64,000 nt of DNA, from NCBI RefSeq assembly GCF_001578105.1, contig NZ_CP014275.1:2976001-3040000 (forward strand), given 5' to 3'. Both the position numbers and the translations under genes were made by a program. The stretch's first letter is position 1; each line of letters starts with the position of its first letter. The stretch is from Martelella sp. AD-3 (GTDB taxonomy: Bacteria > Pseudomonadota > Alphaproteobacteria > Rhizobiales > Rhizobiaceae). Positions 9,079-18,502 of the stretch are shown in pieces. The notes beneath the pieces were generated by a model, which saw only the letters and a list, made by a program, of their open reading frames with translations, searched no databases and was not told where the DNA came from.

Positions 9079-10602
9079 TTCCAGGAATGTGATCAGCGCG
9101 TCTCGGTCCTCTTTCGAGGCATTGGCGAAATTGTCCCGCGCATCCTCAGCCTCGCCGCCATGCCACAGGATCGCCTCGGTGCGGTTGCGCGCCCTTCCGT
9201 CATGCAGGAAGAAGGAATGGCCGCTGACAACCTCGGTCAGCCCCGTGCCCCAGAGCGGCGCGGTGCGCCATTCATAGCCATCGGCAACGCCGACCTGCTG
9301 ATGGTCGGCAAGTCCCTCGCCCATGTCATGCAGCAGGAAATCGGAATAGGGCCAGATCAGCTGGAAACGATGGGCGGGGTTTTCCGCATCGCGGCTGGTG
9401 ACATATTTCGGCGTGTGACAGGCGGTGCAGCCGGCCTCGTAGAACACCTGCTTGCCGCGCAGCACCTCAGGGTCATCGACATCGCGGCGGGCGGGCACGG
9501 CGAGGTTTTCGGAATAGAAGGTGACAAGCTCCATCACCGGATCGGGCGCCTCGGTCTCGCCGAGCCGCGCCTGGGCGCCGTGGGGCATGTCGAGGCAGGC
9601 GCTCTCCGTCTCAGAGCAATCGCCCCAATGGTTCGGCGCGTCCGGCGAGGAAATGCCGATATCGCCGGAAAAGGCGCCGGAGGACTGGTCGCGCACGCTG
9701 GCATTCTGCGCCTTCCAGCCGAAACGGCCAAGCTTGACTTCGCCGGTCCTGTGATCGCTGACGATGGCCGGACGACCGGAAATGCCGTCGTGGTCCGCGT
9801 CATCGGGATCGGCCCGGGACAGGATATCGGCCGGGTGGATCGCCTGGATCAGCCCCATGCCGATCATCTGGTTGGCGATGCGCGGCGAAAGCGTCGTGTC
9901 CGCGCCCATCGGGCCATAGGCCAGATCCGTCACGCTATAGGTCGGCTCGCGGAGCGACACGACCGTGCCATCGCCGAGCACGAACGGCTTTTCCGTATAG
10001 TCGATCTTCATGTGGCCTTCGGCCTCAAGGCCCGGCACGGCGAAATCCTGGAACTGGCCGCCATAGACCTCGTCCGGGAAATTGATCGTCTCGTAGCTGT
10101 CGATGCGCGCCTGCTCCTCCGGCGTGCGGGCGGGCCGCGCCAGACGCAGGAACATCGAGGTGGCATCGCTGTCGCCTTCCGGCGGATGGCCGCGCCCGTC
10201 CTTCAAATGGCAGCTCTGGCAGGAGCGCGCGTTAAAGAGCGGACCGAGCCCGTCGGAGGCCTGCGTCGAAGACGGCGAGGAGACCCAGAACTTGCGGAAC
10301 AACGCATTGCCGAGCTTGAAAGTCTCTTCCTCGGCGAAGGTGATATTGGCCGAGGATTTGGAAAAAACATCGCGGTTGACGGTGGCCTTTGTGGTCGCCG
10401 CCCCGCCCTGCATGGTCTCGAACCGTTCGGCCTTGGAAAAATCGTCGGTCGGCTCGGTGACCTTTTCCACGCGGGCCTTGTCCCCGGCATCGAGATCATC
10501 GCGCGTATCAGGCAGCGGCCAGTCGGCGGCAAGGGCTGCCGAAAAACACAATGAAGCGGCCAGAGCCGCCGTCGTCATTGCAGTAATATGCCGTTTCATC
10601 AT
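9070..10602 (-). CDS. Di-haem oxidoreductase (thiol oxidoreductase/DUF1111 family), exported
   Basis: About 510 residues from ATG 10602 (MMKRHITAMTTAALAASL signal peptide); a longer frame from 10650 adds 16 residues that do not look like a leader. Two c-type haem sites are visible: CQSCHLKDGRG near residue 125 and CTACHTPKY near residue 400. It also has FFLHDGRARNRTEAILWHGGEA, typical of MauG-like/DUF1111 di-haem proteins. It lies between two imelysin genes. Its periplasmic redox role in iron uptake is inferred from this conserved association. Confidence 0.9.
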   Translation of the reverse strand: MMKRHITAMTTAALAASLCFSAALAADWPLPDTRDDLDAGDKARVEKVTEPTDDFSKAERFETMQGGAATTKATVNRDVFSKSSANITFAEEETFKLGNALFRKFWVSSPSSTQASDGLGPLFNARSCQSCHLKDGRGHPPEGDSDATSMFLRLARPARTPEEQARIDSYETINFPDEVYGGQFQDFAVPGLEAEGHMKIDYTEKPFVLGDGTVVSLREPTYSVTDLAYGPMGADTTLSPRIANQMIGMGLIQAIHPADILSRADPDDADHDGISGRPAIVSDHRTGEVKLGRFGWKAQNASVRDQSSGAFSGDIGISSPDAPNHWGDCSETESACLDMPHGAQARLGETEAPDPVMELVTFYSENLAVPARRDVDDPEVLRGKQVFYEAGCTACHTPKYVTSRDAENPAHRFQLIWPYSDFLLHDMGEGLADHQQVGVADGYEWRTAPLWGTGLTEVVSGHSFFLHDGRARNRTEAILWHGGEAEDARDNFANASKEDRDALITFLESL

Positions 10603-10708
10603 GCTATCACGGTCGTTCCGGCCGTCCTTTATGTGTTGCGAGGCGCACATTTTCGCCGTCTTCTGACAGACGCTCTCGCTCTATGGACCTGTCTCGCCTT
10701 TTCTCTCA

Positions 10709-10741
10709 GCGTCATCCTCGGGCCTGACCCGAGGATGACGC
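10709..10741. repeat. Perfect 14-bp palindrome (REP-like GCGTCATCCTCGGG)
   Basis: GCGTCATCCTCGGG (10709-10722) pairs with CCCGAGGATGACGC (10728-10741) around the loop CCTGA. It is intergenic, between imelysin 1 and the di-haem oxidoreductase on the same strand. Similar CATCCTCGGG...CCCGAGGATG palindromes are abundant between genes in alphaproteobacteria. It could attenuate or protect the upstream transcript; there is no T-tract. Confidence 0.85.
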
Positions 10742-10805
10742 AGAATGCGGGGCGGGTGCGGCGTTAACCGCCAAGCAGCATGAAGCCGCGCCCCAAAACC
10801 AGTTC

Positions 10806-12092
10806 CTACTGGAACACCGCCTCAGGCGCGTCAAGGCTGTCGGAGCCTTCCAGTTCGATCTGGCCGAGATCCAGAGCCGCGATCGCACGCTCGATCGAAG
10901 GCGTCTGGTCGATCAGTCCGTCGATGGCGGCCTGAACGGTGGCATTGCCCTCGTCATTGCCTTCGCCGATCATCTGGTCATAGGCCTCGACGGTTTCCGC
11001 GCGGGTCGCCATCGCCTCCATCGCTTCGACGGTCGCAAGCAGCTTCGTCTTCAGTTCCTCATCCAGCGCTGCGTCCTTGGCAGCAACGAGATCGGAAACC
11101 GAAGCGCCGGACATTTCCGTGCCGTCAACGCGGACGTAATCGCCGGTATAGGCCTGCAGGATGCCGATGACATCGTTCAGGTGCGAGGCATGGGTGTTGT
11201 CGGAGAAGCAATCATGCTCCTCTTCCGGATCGTGCAGCAGAAGGCCGAGCTTCATGCGCTCGCCGGCAAGCTCGCCATAGGAGAGCGAGCCCATGCCGGT
11301 GAGGATGGCGGCGACGCCGCGTGTCGGTTCCTCGGTCACATAAGCGTAGGCCTCGCCGCCTTCTTCCCAGGCCGCGACGATGTCCTCGAGGTCGGAGATC
11401 AGCAGTTCGGAGGCCGCCGAGAGATAGGCGGCGCGACGGTCGCAATTGCCGTTGGTGCAATCCTCGCCCGAAAGATAGTCCGTGTAGGAGCGTTCGCCCG
11501 CGCCGGCATCCGTGCCGTTGAGGTCCTGGCCCCAGAGCAGGAATTCGATGGCGTGATAGCCGGTCGCGACATTGGCTTCGATACCGCCGGCCTCATGCAG
11601 CGTATTGGCCAGAAGATCCGGCGTGATCTCGGCCGCATCGACGGCCTCGCCGTTGATCTCGATTTCCGGATTGGCGATCACATTGGCGGTGTAGAGCGTG
11701 TTCTCGTCGCTTTCCATGCCGTAGGAGGCGTCGACATAGTCGATCAGGCCTTCGTCCAGCGGCCAGGCATTGACCTTGCCTTCCCAGTCATCCACGGCCG
11801 GGTTGCCGAAGCGATAGACCTCGGTCTGCTGGTAGGGAACGCGGGCGGCGATCCATGCTTGCTTGGCGGCGGCCTGCGTCTCTTCGCTCGGGGCCTCGAT
11901 GAAGGCCTGGATTGCCGCGTCGAGTTCCTGCGCCGTGGTCAGGCTGTCCTGATACTTGGCATGGGCGACGTCGGCGTAATGCTTGACGACCTCTTCCGGC
12001 GTCACGTCCGCCGCAAAGGCCGGCATGGCCGCAAGAACAGTCGAGGCCGCGAAAGCCGAAAGCGCAACGCGCATGGTTGTCGTGCGTTTCAT
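10806..12092 (-). CDS. Imelysin-family iron-regulated protein, first copy
   Basis: 428 residues from ATG 12092, which follows a strong GGAGAGGG site. An upstream in-frame start at 12122 lacks one. A signal peptide (RVALSAFAASTVLAAMPAFAA) is followed by two imelysin halves. The diagnostic GYHAIEFLLWGQDLNGTDAG holds the GxHxxE metal-type motif. WIAARVPYQQTEVYRFG and EEEHDCFSDNTHASHLND are also conserved in IrpA/ICMP-type proteins. It leads the four-gene cluster imelysin - di-haem oxidoreductase - imelysin - DUF1513. Periplasmic iron binding or uptake is the likely role. Confidence 0.92.
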   Translation of the reverse strand: MKRTTTMRVALSAFAASTVLAAMPAFAADVTPEEVVKHYADVAHAKYQDSLTTAQELDAAIQAFIEAPSEETQAAAKQAWIAARVPYQQTEVYRFGNPAVDDWEGKVNAWPLDEGLIDYVDASYGMESDENTLYTANVIANPEIEINGEAVDAAEITPDLLANTLHEAGGIEANVATGYHAIEFLLWGQDLNGTDAGAGERSYTDYLSGEDCTNGNCDRRAAYLSAASELLISDLEDIVAAWEEGGEAYAYVTEEPTRGVAAILTGMGSLSYGELAGERMKLGLLLHDPEEEHDCFSDNTHASHLNDVIGILQAYTGDYVRVDGTEMSGASVSDLVAAKDAALDEELKTKLLATVEAMEAMATRAETVEAYDQMIGEGNDEGNATVQAAIDGLIDQTPSIERAIAALDLGQIELEGSDSLDAPEAVFQ

Positions 12093-12243
12093 GAATCCCT
12101 CTCCTTCAATGAGTTCACGCATGATTGATCGCGGTCTACATGAAGGAAAAACAAACTTGTGTCAAATAATCCAGTTATTGGACAGACAATAGGCAGACCG
12201 GGTGAATTTACGCCTTGATGATCGTCAATTCCGCTCGCTGAAT
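12093..12243 (-). promoter_or_regulatory. Upstream region of the imelysin cluster with TTGACA hexamer
   Basis: The minus strand has a perfect TTGACA at 12165-12160, but the -10 region 17 nt on (CATGTA) is weak. An imperfect dyad TCCAATAACTGGA lies just upstream. I do not see a convincing Irr or RirA iron box, so iron control is expected from the gene content rather than shown by the sequence. Confidence 0.3.
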
Positions 12244-13539
12244 TCAGAATTTTCGGACCAGAACCGCGCAGAAGAAACCATCCGTTCCCGTGGCCGCCGG
12301 CGTCAGCGTGGCAAAGCCTGCGCCGGAGACATGAGGCCGCGCCCCGACGCCGGGAAACACGGCGGACCAGACGGTTTCCATATCGACGGCCGCAAAGCCG
12401 CTGCCGGCCTCGCCTTGCAGAAACCGCGCGATCTGATCCTGATTTTCCGCCGGCAGAAGCGAACAGGTGACATAGACCAGATGTCCGCCCGGCTTGACGA
12501 AGCGTGCGGCATCGGCAAGCACCTCGGCCTGCTGGGCCGTGCGCTCCTCGAGGTTCTTTTCCGAAAGCCGCCATTTGATGTCCGGCCGGCGACGCCAGGT
12601 GCCGGTGCCCGTGCAGGGCGCATCCACCAGAACATGGTCGAAGCGCGCCTCAAGGTCCGAGAGCCCTTCCAGCGAATCGTGAACCTGTACATTGCGCGTG
12701 CCCGCCCGCTTCAGCCGCTCGATGATCGGCGCAAGCCGCGTGCGGTCGGCGTCATAGGCATGGACCTGTCCGGCGTTCTCCATCGCCGCGGCCAGCGCCA
12801 GCGTCTTGCCGCCGCCTCCGGCGCAGAAGTCGAGCACCTGATCGCCGGCCTTCGCACCGACCAGTTTGGCGACGATCTGCGAGCCCTGATCCTGCACCTC
12901 GAACCAGCCCTTCTGGAAGGAAAGCTCGGCGGTGACATTGGGCAGCCGGTCCGGTCCGCTTCCGGGCGGAATGCGGATCGCCTCCGGTGCGATCCCGCCC
13001 TCGCCGGCGCCGCTGCGGGCAAGGGCCTTCAGCACCTTCTCGCGCGTTGCCTTCAGCGTGTTGACGCGCAAATCCAGCGGCGGGCGCAGGTTCAACGCCT
13101 CGGCTTCAGCCAGCCAGTTGTCGCCGAAATTCTGCTTGAAAGCCGGCAATATCCATTCGGGAAGGTCACCGCGCACATCGTCGGGCGCATCGGCAAGGTT
13201 GCGGCTGACGAAAGCCTTGAGCGCGGCATCGGAGAGCGGTTCGGGCGCGAACTTGTCGCCGTCCAGCCGTTCGGCAAGCGCTTGCGGCGCAATGCCCCAC
13301 TGGCGGAAGAGGACGGCATGGGCAAGCGCCGCCGGGCTGTCGTCCTCCATGAGCCAGGCGTGGGACAGTTTCAGCCGCAGCGCGTCATAGACGATATTGC
13401 CGATCGCCGCACGATCGCCGGAACCGGCAAACCGATGCGCCGTGCCCCAGTCCTTCAGCGCATTGGCAATCGGCCGCCGCCGCTCTTCAACGTCAGAAAG
13501 GACTTCAATCGCGCCTTGAAGACGTCCGCCGATGCGCAT
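12244..13539 (-). CDS. RsmB-type 16S rRNA (cytosine-C5)-methyltransferase
   Basis: 431 residues from ATG 13539 (MRIGGRLQGAIEVL); a longer frame from 13587 adds 16 non-conserved residues. The N-terminal NusB-like RNA-binding part (ALKDWGTAHRFAGSG) precedes the SAM-dependent core: FCAGGGGKTLALAAAM (motif I), DAPCTGTGTWRRRPD (catalytic motif IV, Cys in PC) and VTCSLLPAENQDQI (motif VI, second Cys). It methylates rRNA cytosine during 30S assembly. The tail ATGTDGFFCAVLVRKF is typical of RsmB/Sun proteins. Confidence 0.92.
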   Translation of the reverse strand: MRIGGRLQGAIEVLSDVEERRRPIANALKDWGTAHRFAGSGDRAAIGNIVYDALRLKLSHAWLMEDDSPAALAHAVLFRQWGIAPQALAERLDGDKFAPEPLSDAALKAFVSRNLADAPDDVRGDLPEWILPAFKQNFGDNWLAEAEALNLRPPLDLRVNTLKATREKVLKALARSGAGEGGIAPEAIRIPPGSGPDRLPNVTAELSFQKGWFEVQDQGSQIVAKLVGAKAGDQVLDFCAGGGGKTLALAAAMENAGQVHAYDADRTRLAPIIERLKRAGTRNVQVHDSLEGLSDLEARFDHVLVDAPCTGTGTWRRRPDIKWRLSEKNLEERTAQQAEVLADAARFVKPGGHLVYVTCSLLPAENQDQIARFLQGEAGSGFAAVDMETVWSAVFPGVGARPHVSGAGFATLTPAATGTDGFFCAVLVRKF

Positions 13540-13585
13540 GGTTATGCTCCGTTGATTGGAGGGAGACGCGGAAAAGGTTTCCATC

Positions 13586-13722
13586 AATCTCCCCCCTTGA
13601 GGGGAAGATGCCCCGAAAGGGGCAGAGGGGGGTGAACCCTCCCGCCGATTTCGGAGCCTGATGCTTATGCCTATACCCCCCTTTGTCGCTATTGCGACAT
13701 CTCCTCCTCAAGGGAGGAGATC
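13586..13722. repeat. CTCCCC palindromic mosaic repeat, copy A
   Basis: It begins AATCTCCCCCCTTGAGGGG, contains GCCCCGAAAGGGGC and then TTGTCGCTATTGCGACA, and ends CTCCTCCTCAAGGGAGGAGAT. Two outer palindromes flank a variable spacer. The same architecture recurs at 49533, 60207 and 63501, with a half copy at 37728. It resembles the rhizobial intergenic mosaic elements (RIMEs). It lies upstream of rsmB and downstream of ubiB, where there is no gene. Confidence 0.85.
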
Positions 13723-13759
13723 GGCGGGCGCTATGCGGCGAGCTTACTGGCACCAAGCC

Positions 13760-15352
13760 CTACCCCAGCCACATGAACGACGCCACGACAGCAAGGTAAC
13801 CGAGCACGATTGCTATCAGCCACAGCGCCACCCGGCCCGAACGCGTATGCCGCGCTTCGGCGCGGCCGATCGCTTCGGCCGTGTTCTCGTCAAAGCGCAG
13901 GCCCTTCTCGCTCATGGCAATGATCTCGTTGTGGAATTTCTCGGTCTTGTCGGCGATTTCCGGCACCGCCTCGGCGAGCTTCAGCGCCGCGCGCATGCCC
14001 TCGCGCATATCGGCGAGCACGCGTTTCGGGCCGAGATTCTCCTCGATCCACTTGCCGACCACGGGCTCGGAGGCCTTCCACATGTTGAAATGCGGGTCGA
14101 GCATGCGCGACACGCCCTCCACCACCACCATGGTCTTCTGCAAGTTGATCAACTGCGTCTGCGTCGACATCTCGAAAATTTCGGTGATCTCGAATAAGAG
14201 CGTAAGCAGCTTGCCCATCGAGATCGTCTCGGCCGACTGGCCGTGGATTGGCTCGCCGATGGCCCGGATCGCCTGGGCGAACGAGGCCTTGTTGTGGTGC
14301 GCCGGCACGTAGCCCGCCTCGAAATGCGCCTCCGCCACGCGCATGTAATCGCGGGTGATGAAGCCGTAGAGGATTTCGGCCAGAACCCGCCGTTCCTTCT
14401 TGCCGAGCCTGCCGACAATGCCCATGTCGACGGCGACGATCATGCCGTCATTGTCGACGAAGAGATTGCCGGGATGCATGTCGGCGTGGAAGAAGCCGTC
14501 GCGCAGCGTGTGGCGCAGGAAGGACTGGATCAGCGTGACCGCCAGCTCTTCCAGATTGTGCCCGGCCTTCTTCAGCCCCTCGAGGTCCGACATCTTGACG
14601 CCGTCGATCCATTCCATGGTGACGACATCGCGGCCGGTGCGCTCCCAGTCCACCTTCGGCAGGCGGAAACCGGGGTCCTCGGCCGTGTTCTCCGTCATCT
14701 CGGAGATGGCCGCCGCCTCGAGCCGCAAGTCCATCTCGATCTTGGTGGTCTGCTCCAGCGTGCGGGTGATGTCGACCGGGCGCAGCCTGCGGCTGGAGCG
14801 GATGAACCGCTCCTGCATGCGCGAGACCAGATACATCGCCCCGAGGTCTTCCTGGAAGCGCTGGCGAATGCCGGGACGGATCACCTTGACCGCGACCTTC
14901 TGCCGGCGGCCGTCGCCATCGATCACTTCCGCCGGATGCACCTGCGCGATCGAGGCGGCGGCAATCGGATCGCCGAAGGACGTATAGAGCTCGTCCACCG
15001 GGCGGCCGAGCGAATAGCGGATGGTGGCTTTCGATGCCTCCACCGAGAAGAACGGCATGCGGTCCTGCAGCTGCGCCAGATCGTTGGCAAAGCCGTCGCC
15101 GACCACATCAGGCCGGGTCGCTAGAAACTGGCCCATCTTCACATAGGAGGGGCCGAGCCGCGAGATCGCCTTGCCCAGCCGGTCGGAACGGTCCTTCTTG
15201 CGCGCGCTCGGCCGGGCAAACGGCACGAGCAGCGCCTTCACCAGCCGCGCATAGGCCGGCAGGCCTTCCGACGGCAGCGCGTTGATCACGCCTTCGCGGG
15301 CCAGCACCCAGCCAACGCCGAGCAGATTGAAATAGGATCGTAACGCGCCCAT
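13760..15352 (-). CDS. ubiB: UbiB family atypical kinase (ubiquinone biosynthesis)
   Basis: 530 residues. The ADCK/UbiB signature KxGQ is visible as LGPSYVKMGQFLATRPDVVG. The A-rich loop follows (PIAAASIAQVHPAEV), then the catalytic-type GFFHADMHPGNLFVDNDGMIVAVDMGIVG. Two C-terminal helices (VALWLIAIVLGYLAVVASFMW) anchor it in the inner membrane. It supports ubiquinone synthesis with UbiE, whose stop is 9 bp upstream; the pair forms an operon divergent from mutM. Confidence 0.96.
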   Translation of the reverse strand: MGALRSYFNLLGVGWVLAREGVINALPSEGLPAYARLVKALLVPFARPSARKKDRSDRLGKAISRLGPSYVKMGQFLATRPDVVGDGFANDLAQLQDRMPFFSVEASKATIRYSLGRPVDELYTSFGDPIAAASIAQVHPAEVIDGDGRRQKVAVKVIRPGIRQRFQEDLGAMYLVSRMQERFIRSSRRLRPVDITRTLEQTTKIEMDLRLEAAAISEMTENTAEDPGFRLPKVDWERTGRDVVTMEWIDGVKMSDLEGLKKAGHNLEELAVTLIQSFLRHTLRDGFFHADMHPGNLFVDNDGMIVAVDMGIVGRLGKKERRVLAEILYGFITRDYMRVAEAHFEAGYVPAHHNKASFAQAIRAIGEPIHGQSAETISMGKLLTLLFEITEIFEMSTQTQLINLQKTMVVVEGVSRMLDPHFNMWKASEPVVGKWIEENLGPKRVLADMREGMRAALKLAEAVPEIADKTEKFHNEIIAMSEKGLRFDENTAEAIGRAEARHTRSGRVALWLIAIVLGYLAVVASFMWLG

Positions 15353-15361
15353 GAGCCGTGC

Positions 15362-16138
15362 CTAAAGCTTCCAGCCTGAGTGAAGGGCGGCGATGCCGCC
15401 CGAATAATTGGTGAATTTGACGCGCGAAAAACCGGCGCGTTCGATCATCGCGGCAAAGTCCGCCTGGCTCGGGAACTTGCGGATCGATTCGACCAGGTAC
15501 CGGTAAGGCTCGCCGTCGCCGGCGACCGCCTTTCCGACCAGCGGAATGGCATGAAAGGACCAGGCCTCGTAGACCTTGTCGAGGATCGGCGCCTCGACCT
15601 CGGAAAATTCCAGCACGAGAAGACGCCCGCCCCGCTTCAAGACGCGGTAGGCTTCAGACAGCGCCTTGTCGATATGCGGCACGTTGCGGATGCCGAAGGC
15701 GATCGTATAGGCATCGAAGCTCTTGTCATCGAACGGCAGGTCCTCCGCATTGGCCTCGACGAAGGTGAGGTTGCCGGAAAGCCCCTTCTTCGCCGCCCGC
15801 TCCTCGCCGACGGCAAGCATCGAGCCGTTGATGTCAAGCACCGTGGCCTGCGCTAGCCCGCGCGAGGCCTTGACGATGCGAAAGGCGATATCGCCCGTGC
15901 CGCCGGCAACGTCGAGCACCCGGTAATCCGGGTTCGGCGGCGGATTGAGCGCGCTCACCATGCCGTCCTTCCAGGCGCGGTGCAGGCCCGCCGACATCAG
16001 GTCGTTCATCATGTCGTAGCGTTTGGCGACCTTGTGAAACACGTCGTTGACGAGCGGCTGCTTTTCGCCATCAGCGACGTCCTTGAAGCCGAAAGAGGTT
16101 TCCATGCCGCCCTGCGCACCGGTCCGGCTTTCAGCCAT
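15362..16138 (-). CDS. ubiE: UbiE: demethylmenaquinone/2-methoxy-6-polyprenyl-1,4-benzoquinol methyltransferase
   Basis: 258 residues, class I SAM methyltransferase. UbiE signatures are [18 protein letters not shown] (motif 1), [15 protein letters not shown] (SAM loop), [13 protein letters not shown] and [18 protein letters not shown]. It carries out the C-methylation of the quinone ring. It is the first gene of the ubiE-ubiB operon, and the 140-bp gap to mutM should hold both divergent promoters. Confidence 0.97.
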   Translation of the reverse strand: MAESRTGAQGGMETSFGFKDVADGEKQPLVNDVFHKVAKRYDMMNDLMSAGLHRAWKDGMVSALNPPPNPDYRVLDVAGGTGDIAFRIVKASRGLAQATVLDINGSMLAVGEERAAKKGLSGNLTFVEANAEDLPFDDKSFDAYTIAFGIRNVPHIDKALSEAYRVLKRGGRLLVLEFSEVEAPILDKVYEAWSFHAIPLVGKAVAGDGEPYRYLVESIRKFPSQADFAAMIERAGFSRVKFTNYSGGIAALHSGWKL

Positions 16139-16278
16139 ATTCGCACCTATCTGTTACCCGATTGAAATTTCAGGCGAGCATAGCGAAAGCCGAAACCTTG
16201 CGCTATTGCTGTCGCCCGCCGACAGTGCGGCTATAAACCGAAACGGAATAAAGCGAAACGCCAAAGGCTTAAATTAAG

Positions 16279-17169
16279 ATGCCGGAACTGCCCGAAGTCG
16301 AAACCGTCCGCCGCGGACTGGCGCCCGCCATGGAGGGTCGCCGGATCGAGAAGCTCGTTCTCAACCGCGCCGACCTTCGCTTTCCCTTTCCCGAAAACCT
16401 TGTCGAGACTGCGGCGAACAGGACCATTGTCGCCCTGGGGCGACGGGCGAAATACCTGCTGATCGACCTCGATGACGGCACCACAATCATCGCCCATCTC
16501 GGCATGTCGGGTTCCTGGCGCGTCGAGGAGGAGGACGATGCCCACCTGCCGGGCCGGTTTCATGCGCCGCGCAGCGTCAATGCGCTGCATGACCACGTGA
16601 TCATCGAACTGAGCGGCGCGCCGGCACGGCGCATTGTCTACAACGATCCGCGCCGCTTCGGCTTCATCAAGCTTGCGCGGAAGGCAATGCTGGAAGCTGA
16701 TCCGACCTTTGCCGGCCTCGGGCCGGAGCCGACCGGCAACAGTCTCGATGCCGATTTCCTGGCCGCGCGCTTTGCCGGCAAGACGCAAGCCGTCAAATCC
16801 GCCCTCCTTGACCAGCGCAATATCGCCGGCCTCGGCAATATCTATGTCTGCGAGGCGCTCTGGCGCGCCCGGCTTTCGCCCTTTCGCGCCGCGGGCCGCC
16901 TCGTCACGCCGAGGGGAAGGCCGAAGGAAGGACTGAAGAGGCTTGTTCCGGCAATCCGCGCCGTCATTGCCGAGGCGATCGAGGCCGGGGGCTCGACGCT
17001 GCGCGACCACCGCAGGACGGACGGCACGCTCGGCTATTTCCAGCACTCCTTTTCCGTCTACGACCGCACCGGCGCACCCTGCCCGCATGAAGACTGCGGC
17101 GGCACGGTGGCCCGCGCCGTGCAGGCCGGCCGCTCGACCTTCTATTGTCCGGCCTGCCAGAAGGGATAA
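16279..17169 (+). CDS. mutM: Formamidopyrimidine-DNA glycosylase (Fpg/MutM)
   Basis: 296 residues. The invariant N-terminus [14 protein letters not shown] gives the catalytic Pro2/Glu3 (after Met removal) and fixes the start. Lys58-type [21 protein letters not shown], and [10 protein letters not shown] are all present. The C-terminal zinc finger [20 protein letters not shown]...CPAC is complete. It excises 8-oxoguanine and FapyG in base-excision repair. It is divergent from ubiE and converges with the dehydrogenase 14 bp downstream. Confidence 0.98.
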   Translation: MPELPEVETVRRGLAPAMEGRRIEKLVLNRADLRFPFPENLVETAANRTIVALGRRAKYLLIDLDDGTTIIAHLGMSGSWRVEEEDDAHLPGRFHAPRSVNALHDHVIIELSGAPARRIVYNDPRRFGFIKLARKAMLEADPTFAGLGPEPTGNSLDADFLAARFAGKTQAVKSALLDQRNIAGLGNIYVCEALWRARLSPFRAAGRLVTPRGRPKEGLKRLVPAIRAVIAEAIEAGGSTLRDHRRTDGTLGYFQHSFSVYDRTGAPCPHEDCGGTVARAVQAGRSTFYCPACQKG

Positions 17170-17183
17170 TGGGATAGAACGCT

Positions 17184-18176
17184 CTATCGCCGGTCGATCG
17201 GATGGAGCGCCGCGCCCTTTTCCTCGAAGGCGGTGATGTTGCCGATCGTGGTATGGGCAATGTTATAGAGCGCCTCCTCGGTGAAGAAGCCCTGATGACC
17301 GGTGATCAGCACATTGGGAAAGGTCAGAAGCCGGGCAAAGATATCGTCGCGGATGACGGTGGAGGAGAGGTCGCGGAAGAACAGGTCCTCCTCTTCCTCA
17401 TAGACATCGAGCGCCAGAGCGCCGATTCGTCCCGACTTCAGCCCCTCGATGACGGCGAGCGTATCAATGACGCCGCCGCGGCTGGTGTTGACCAGCATCC
17501 TGCAGCGCTGCATGGCGGCGATCGCATCCTCGTCGATGAAATGCCGCGTCTCCGGCGTCAGCGGGCAGTGCAGCGTGATGATCTCCGAACGCTCGAGCAA
17601 TTCGCCCTTGTCGACATAGCGCGCGCCGAGCGCGATGGCCTCGTCGCTCGGATAGGGGTCGAAGGCGAGGATCTTGCAGCCGAAACCGGAAAAGGCCCGC
17701 ATCACGTTGCGGCCGATCCCGCCGGTTCCGACCACGCCCACCGTCTTGCCGTGCAGGTCGAAGCCCAGAAGCCCGTTGAGCGCGAAATTGCCCTCCCGCA
17801 CCCGGTTATAGGCGCGGTGGATCTTGCGGTTCAGCGTCATCACCAGCGCCAGCGTGTGTTCGGCAATGGCATAGGGCGAATAGGAGGGCACCCGGGCGGT
17901 CGCCATCTGCAGATGATCGGCGGTCGTCAGATCGAGCCGGTTGAAGCCCGCGCATCTGAGCGCAACGAGCTTGACCCCGGCCTCCTTCAGTTCCGTGAGC
18001 GTCGAGGCCCCGAGATCGTCATTGACGAAGGCGCAGACGGCCTTGGAGCCTGCGGCGAGCTTGGCCGTCGGCGCATGCAGCGGCGCCTCCGTGAACACCA
18101 GGTCATGACGCCCCTCATTGGCGGCTTTGAGGAATTCCTCGTCATAGGGCTTGGCCGAAAAGACTGTGACGCGCAT
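17184..18176 (-). CDS. D-2-hydroxyacid dehydrogenase (D-lactate dehydrogenase-like)
   Basis: 330 residues. The NAD-binding Rossmann motif GVVGTGGIGRNVMRAFSGFG, the catalytic Arg in LVNTSRGGVIDT, the Glu in VYEEEED and the His in ITGHQGFFTEEAL all match LdhA-type D-lactate dehydrogenases. SPYAIAEHTLALVMTLNRK is also conserved. It probably reduces pyruvate or a related 2-ketoacid with NADH in the cytosol. It sits between mutM and rpsT, a place where many Rhizobiaceae have an enoyl-CoA hydratase; this contrast is from memory of the family neighbourhood. Confidence 0.9.
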   Translation of the reverse strand: MRVTVFSAKPYDEEFLKAANEGRHDLVFTEAPLHAPTAKLAAGSKAVCAFVNDDLGASTLTELKEAGVKLVALRCAGFNRLDLTTADHLQMATARVPSYSPYAIAEHTLALVMTLNRKIHRAYNRVREGNFALNGLLGFDLHGKTVGVVGTGGIGRNVMRAFSGFGCKILAFDPYPSDEAIALGARYVDKGELLERSEIITLHCPLTPETRHFIDEDAIAAMQRCRMLVNTSRGGVIDTLAVIEGLKSGRIGALALDVYEEEEDLFFRDLSSTVIRDDIFARLLTFPNVLITGHQGFFTEEALYNIAHTTIGNITAFEEKGAALHPIDRR

Positions 18177-18350
18177 GTTGCTGTACCCTTTGCCTTCTGT
18201 CTTGTGCCGTGGCCGAAGGGGCCTCCGCGGCTCTTAATCCTTCATGAAGTTTAGAACGCACCGGCGCAATGGCAATGGCGCGACACGCCGCAGCAGGAGC
18301 ATTGCGGCGAGAGGCCAGCGGCGGCGGCGGGTCTTTTCTTCAATTGTTCA

Positions 18351-18379
18351 TTGACGGACCGTCCGTTTGCCTTTATATG
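18351..18379 (+). promoter_or_regulatory. Candidate sigma-70 promoter for rpsT
   Basis: TTGACG (18351-18356), a 17-nt spacer and TATATG (18374-18379) make a good housekeeping promoter. The spacer opens with a near-palindrome CGGACCGTCCG. The resulting leader to the rpsT ATG at 18503 would be about 117 nt. The rest of the 18177-18502 gap shows no gene. Confidence 0.6.
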
Positions 18380-18502
18380 CCCGCACCACAGTGTTGAAAG
18401 CTGCAAAGCTTCATCGATTGCTCCCGGCAGAAAAGCGACCCTGGCCTTTGACGGCGTGCCGCCGATGCCGGAGCTTGCGACCACATTCGAAGAGAGACTT
18501 AT

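Noticed and set aside
9070..10650. Longer start (10650) for the di-haem oxidoreductase
   Set aside because: The extra 16 residues place a charged stretch before the signal peptide and the alternative start gives a clean leader at 10602.
12093..12243. Iron box upstream of the imelysin cluster
   Set aside because: Neither the Irr-type TTAGAA...TTCTAA nor a convincing RirA-type site was found in the interval.
13586..13722. Possible CRISPR-like repeats in the CTCCCC-rich gaps
   Set aside because: The units are palindromic, occur as isolated pairs far apart, have no regular spacers and no cas genes nearby.
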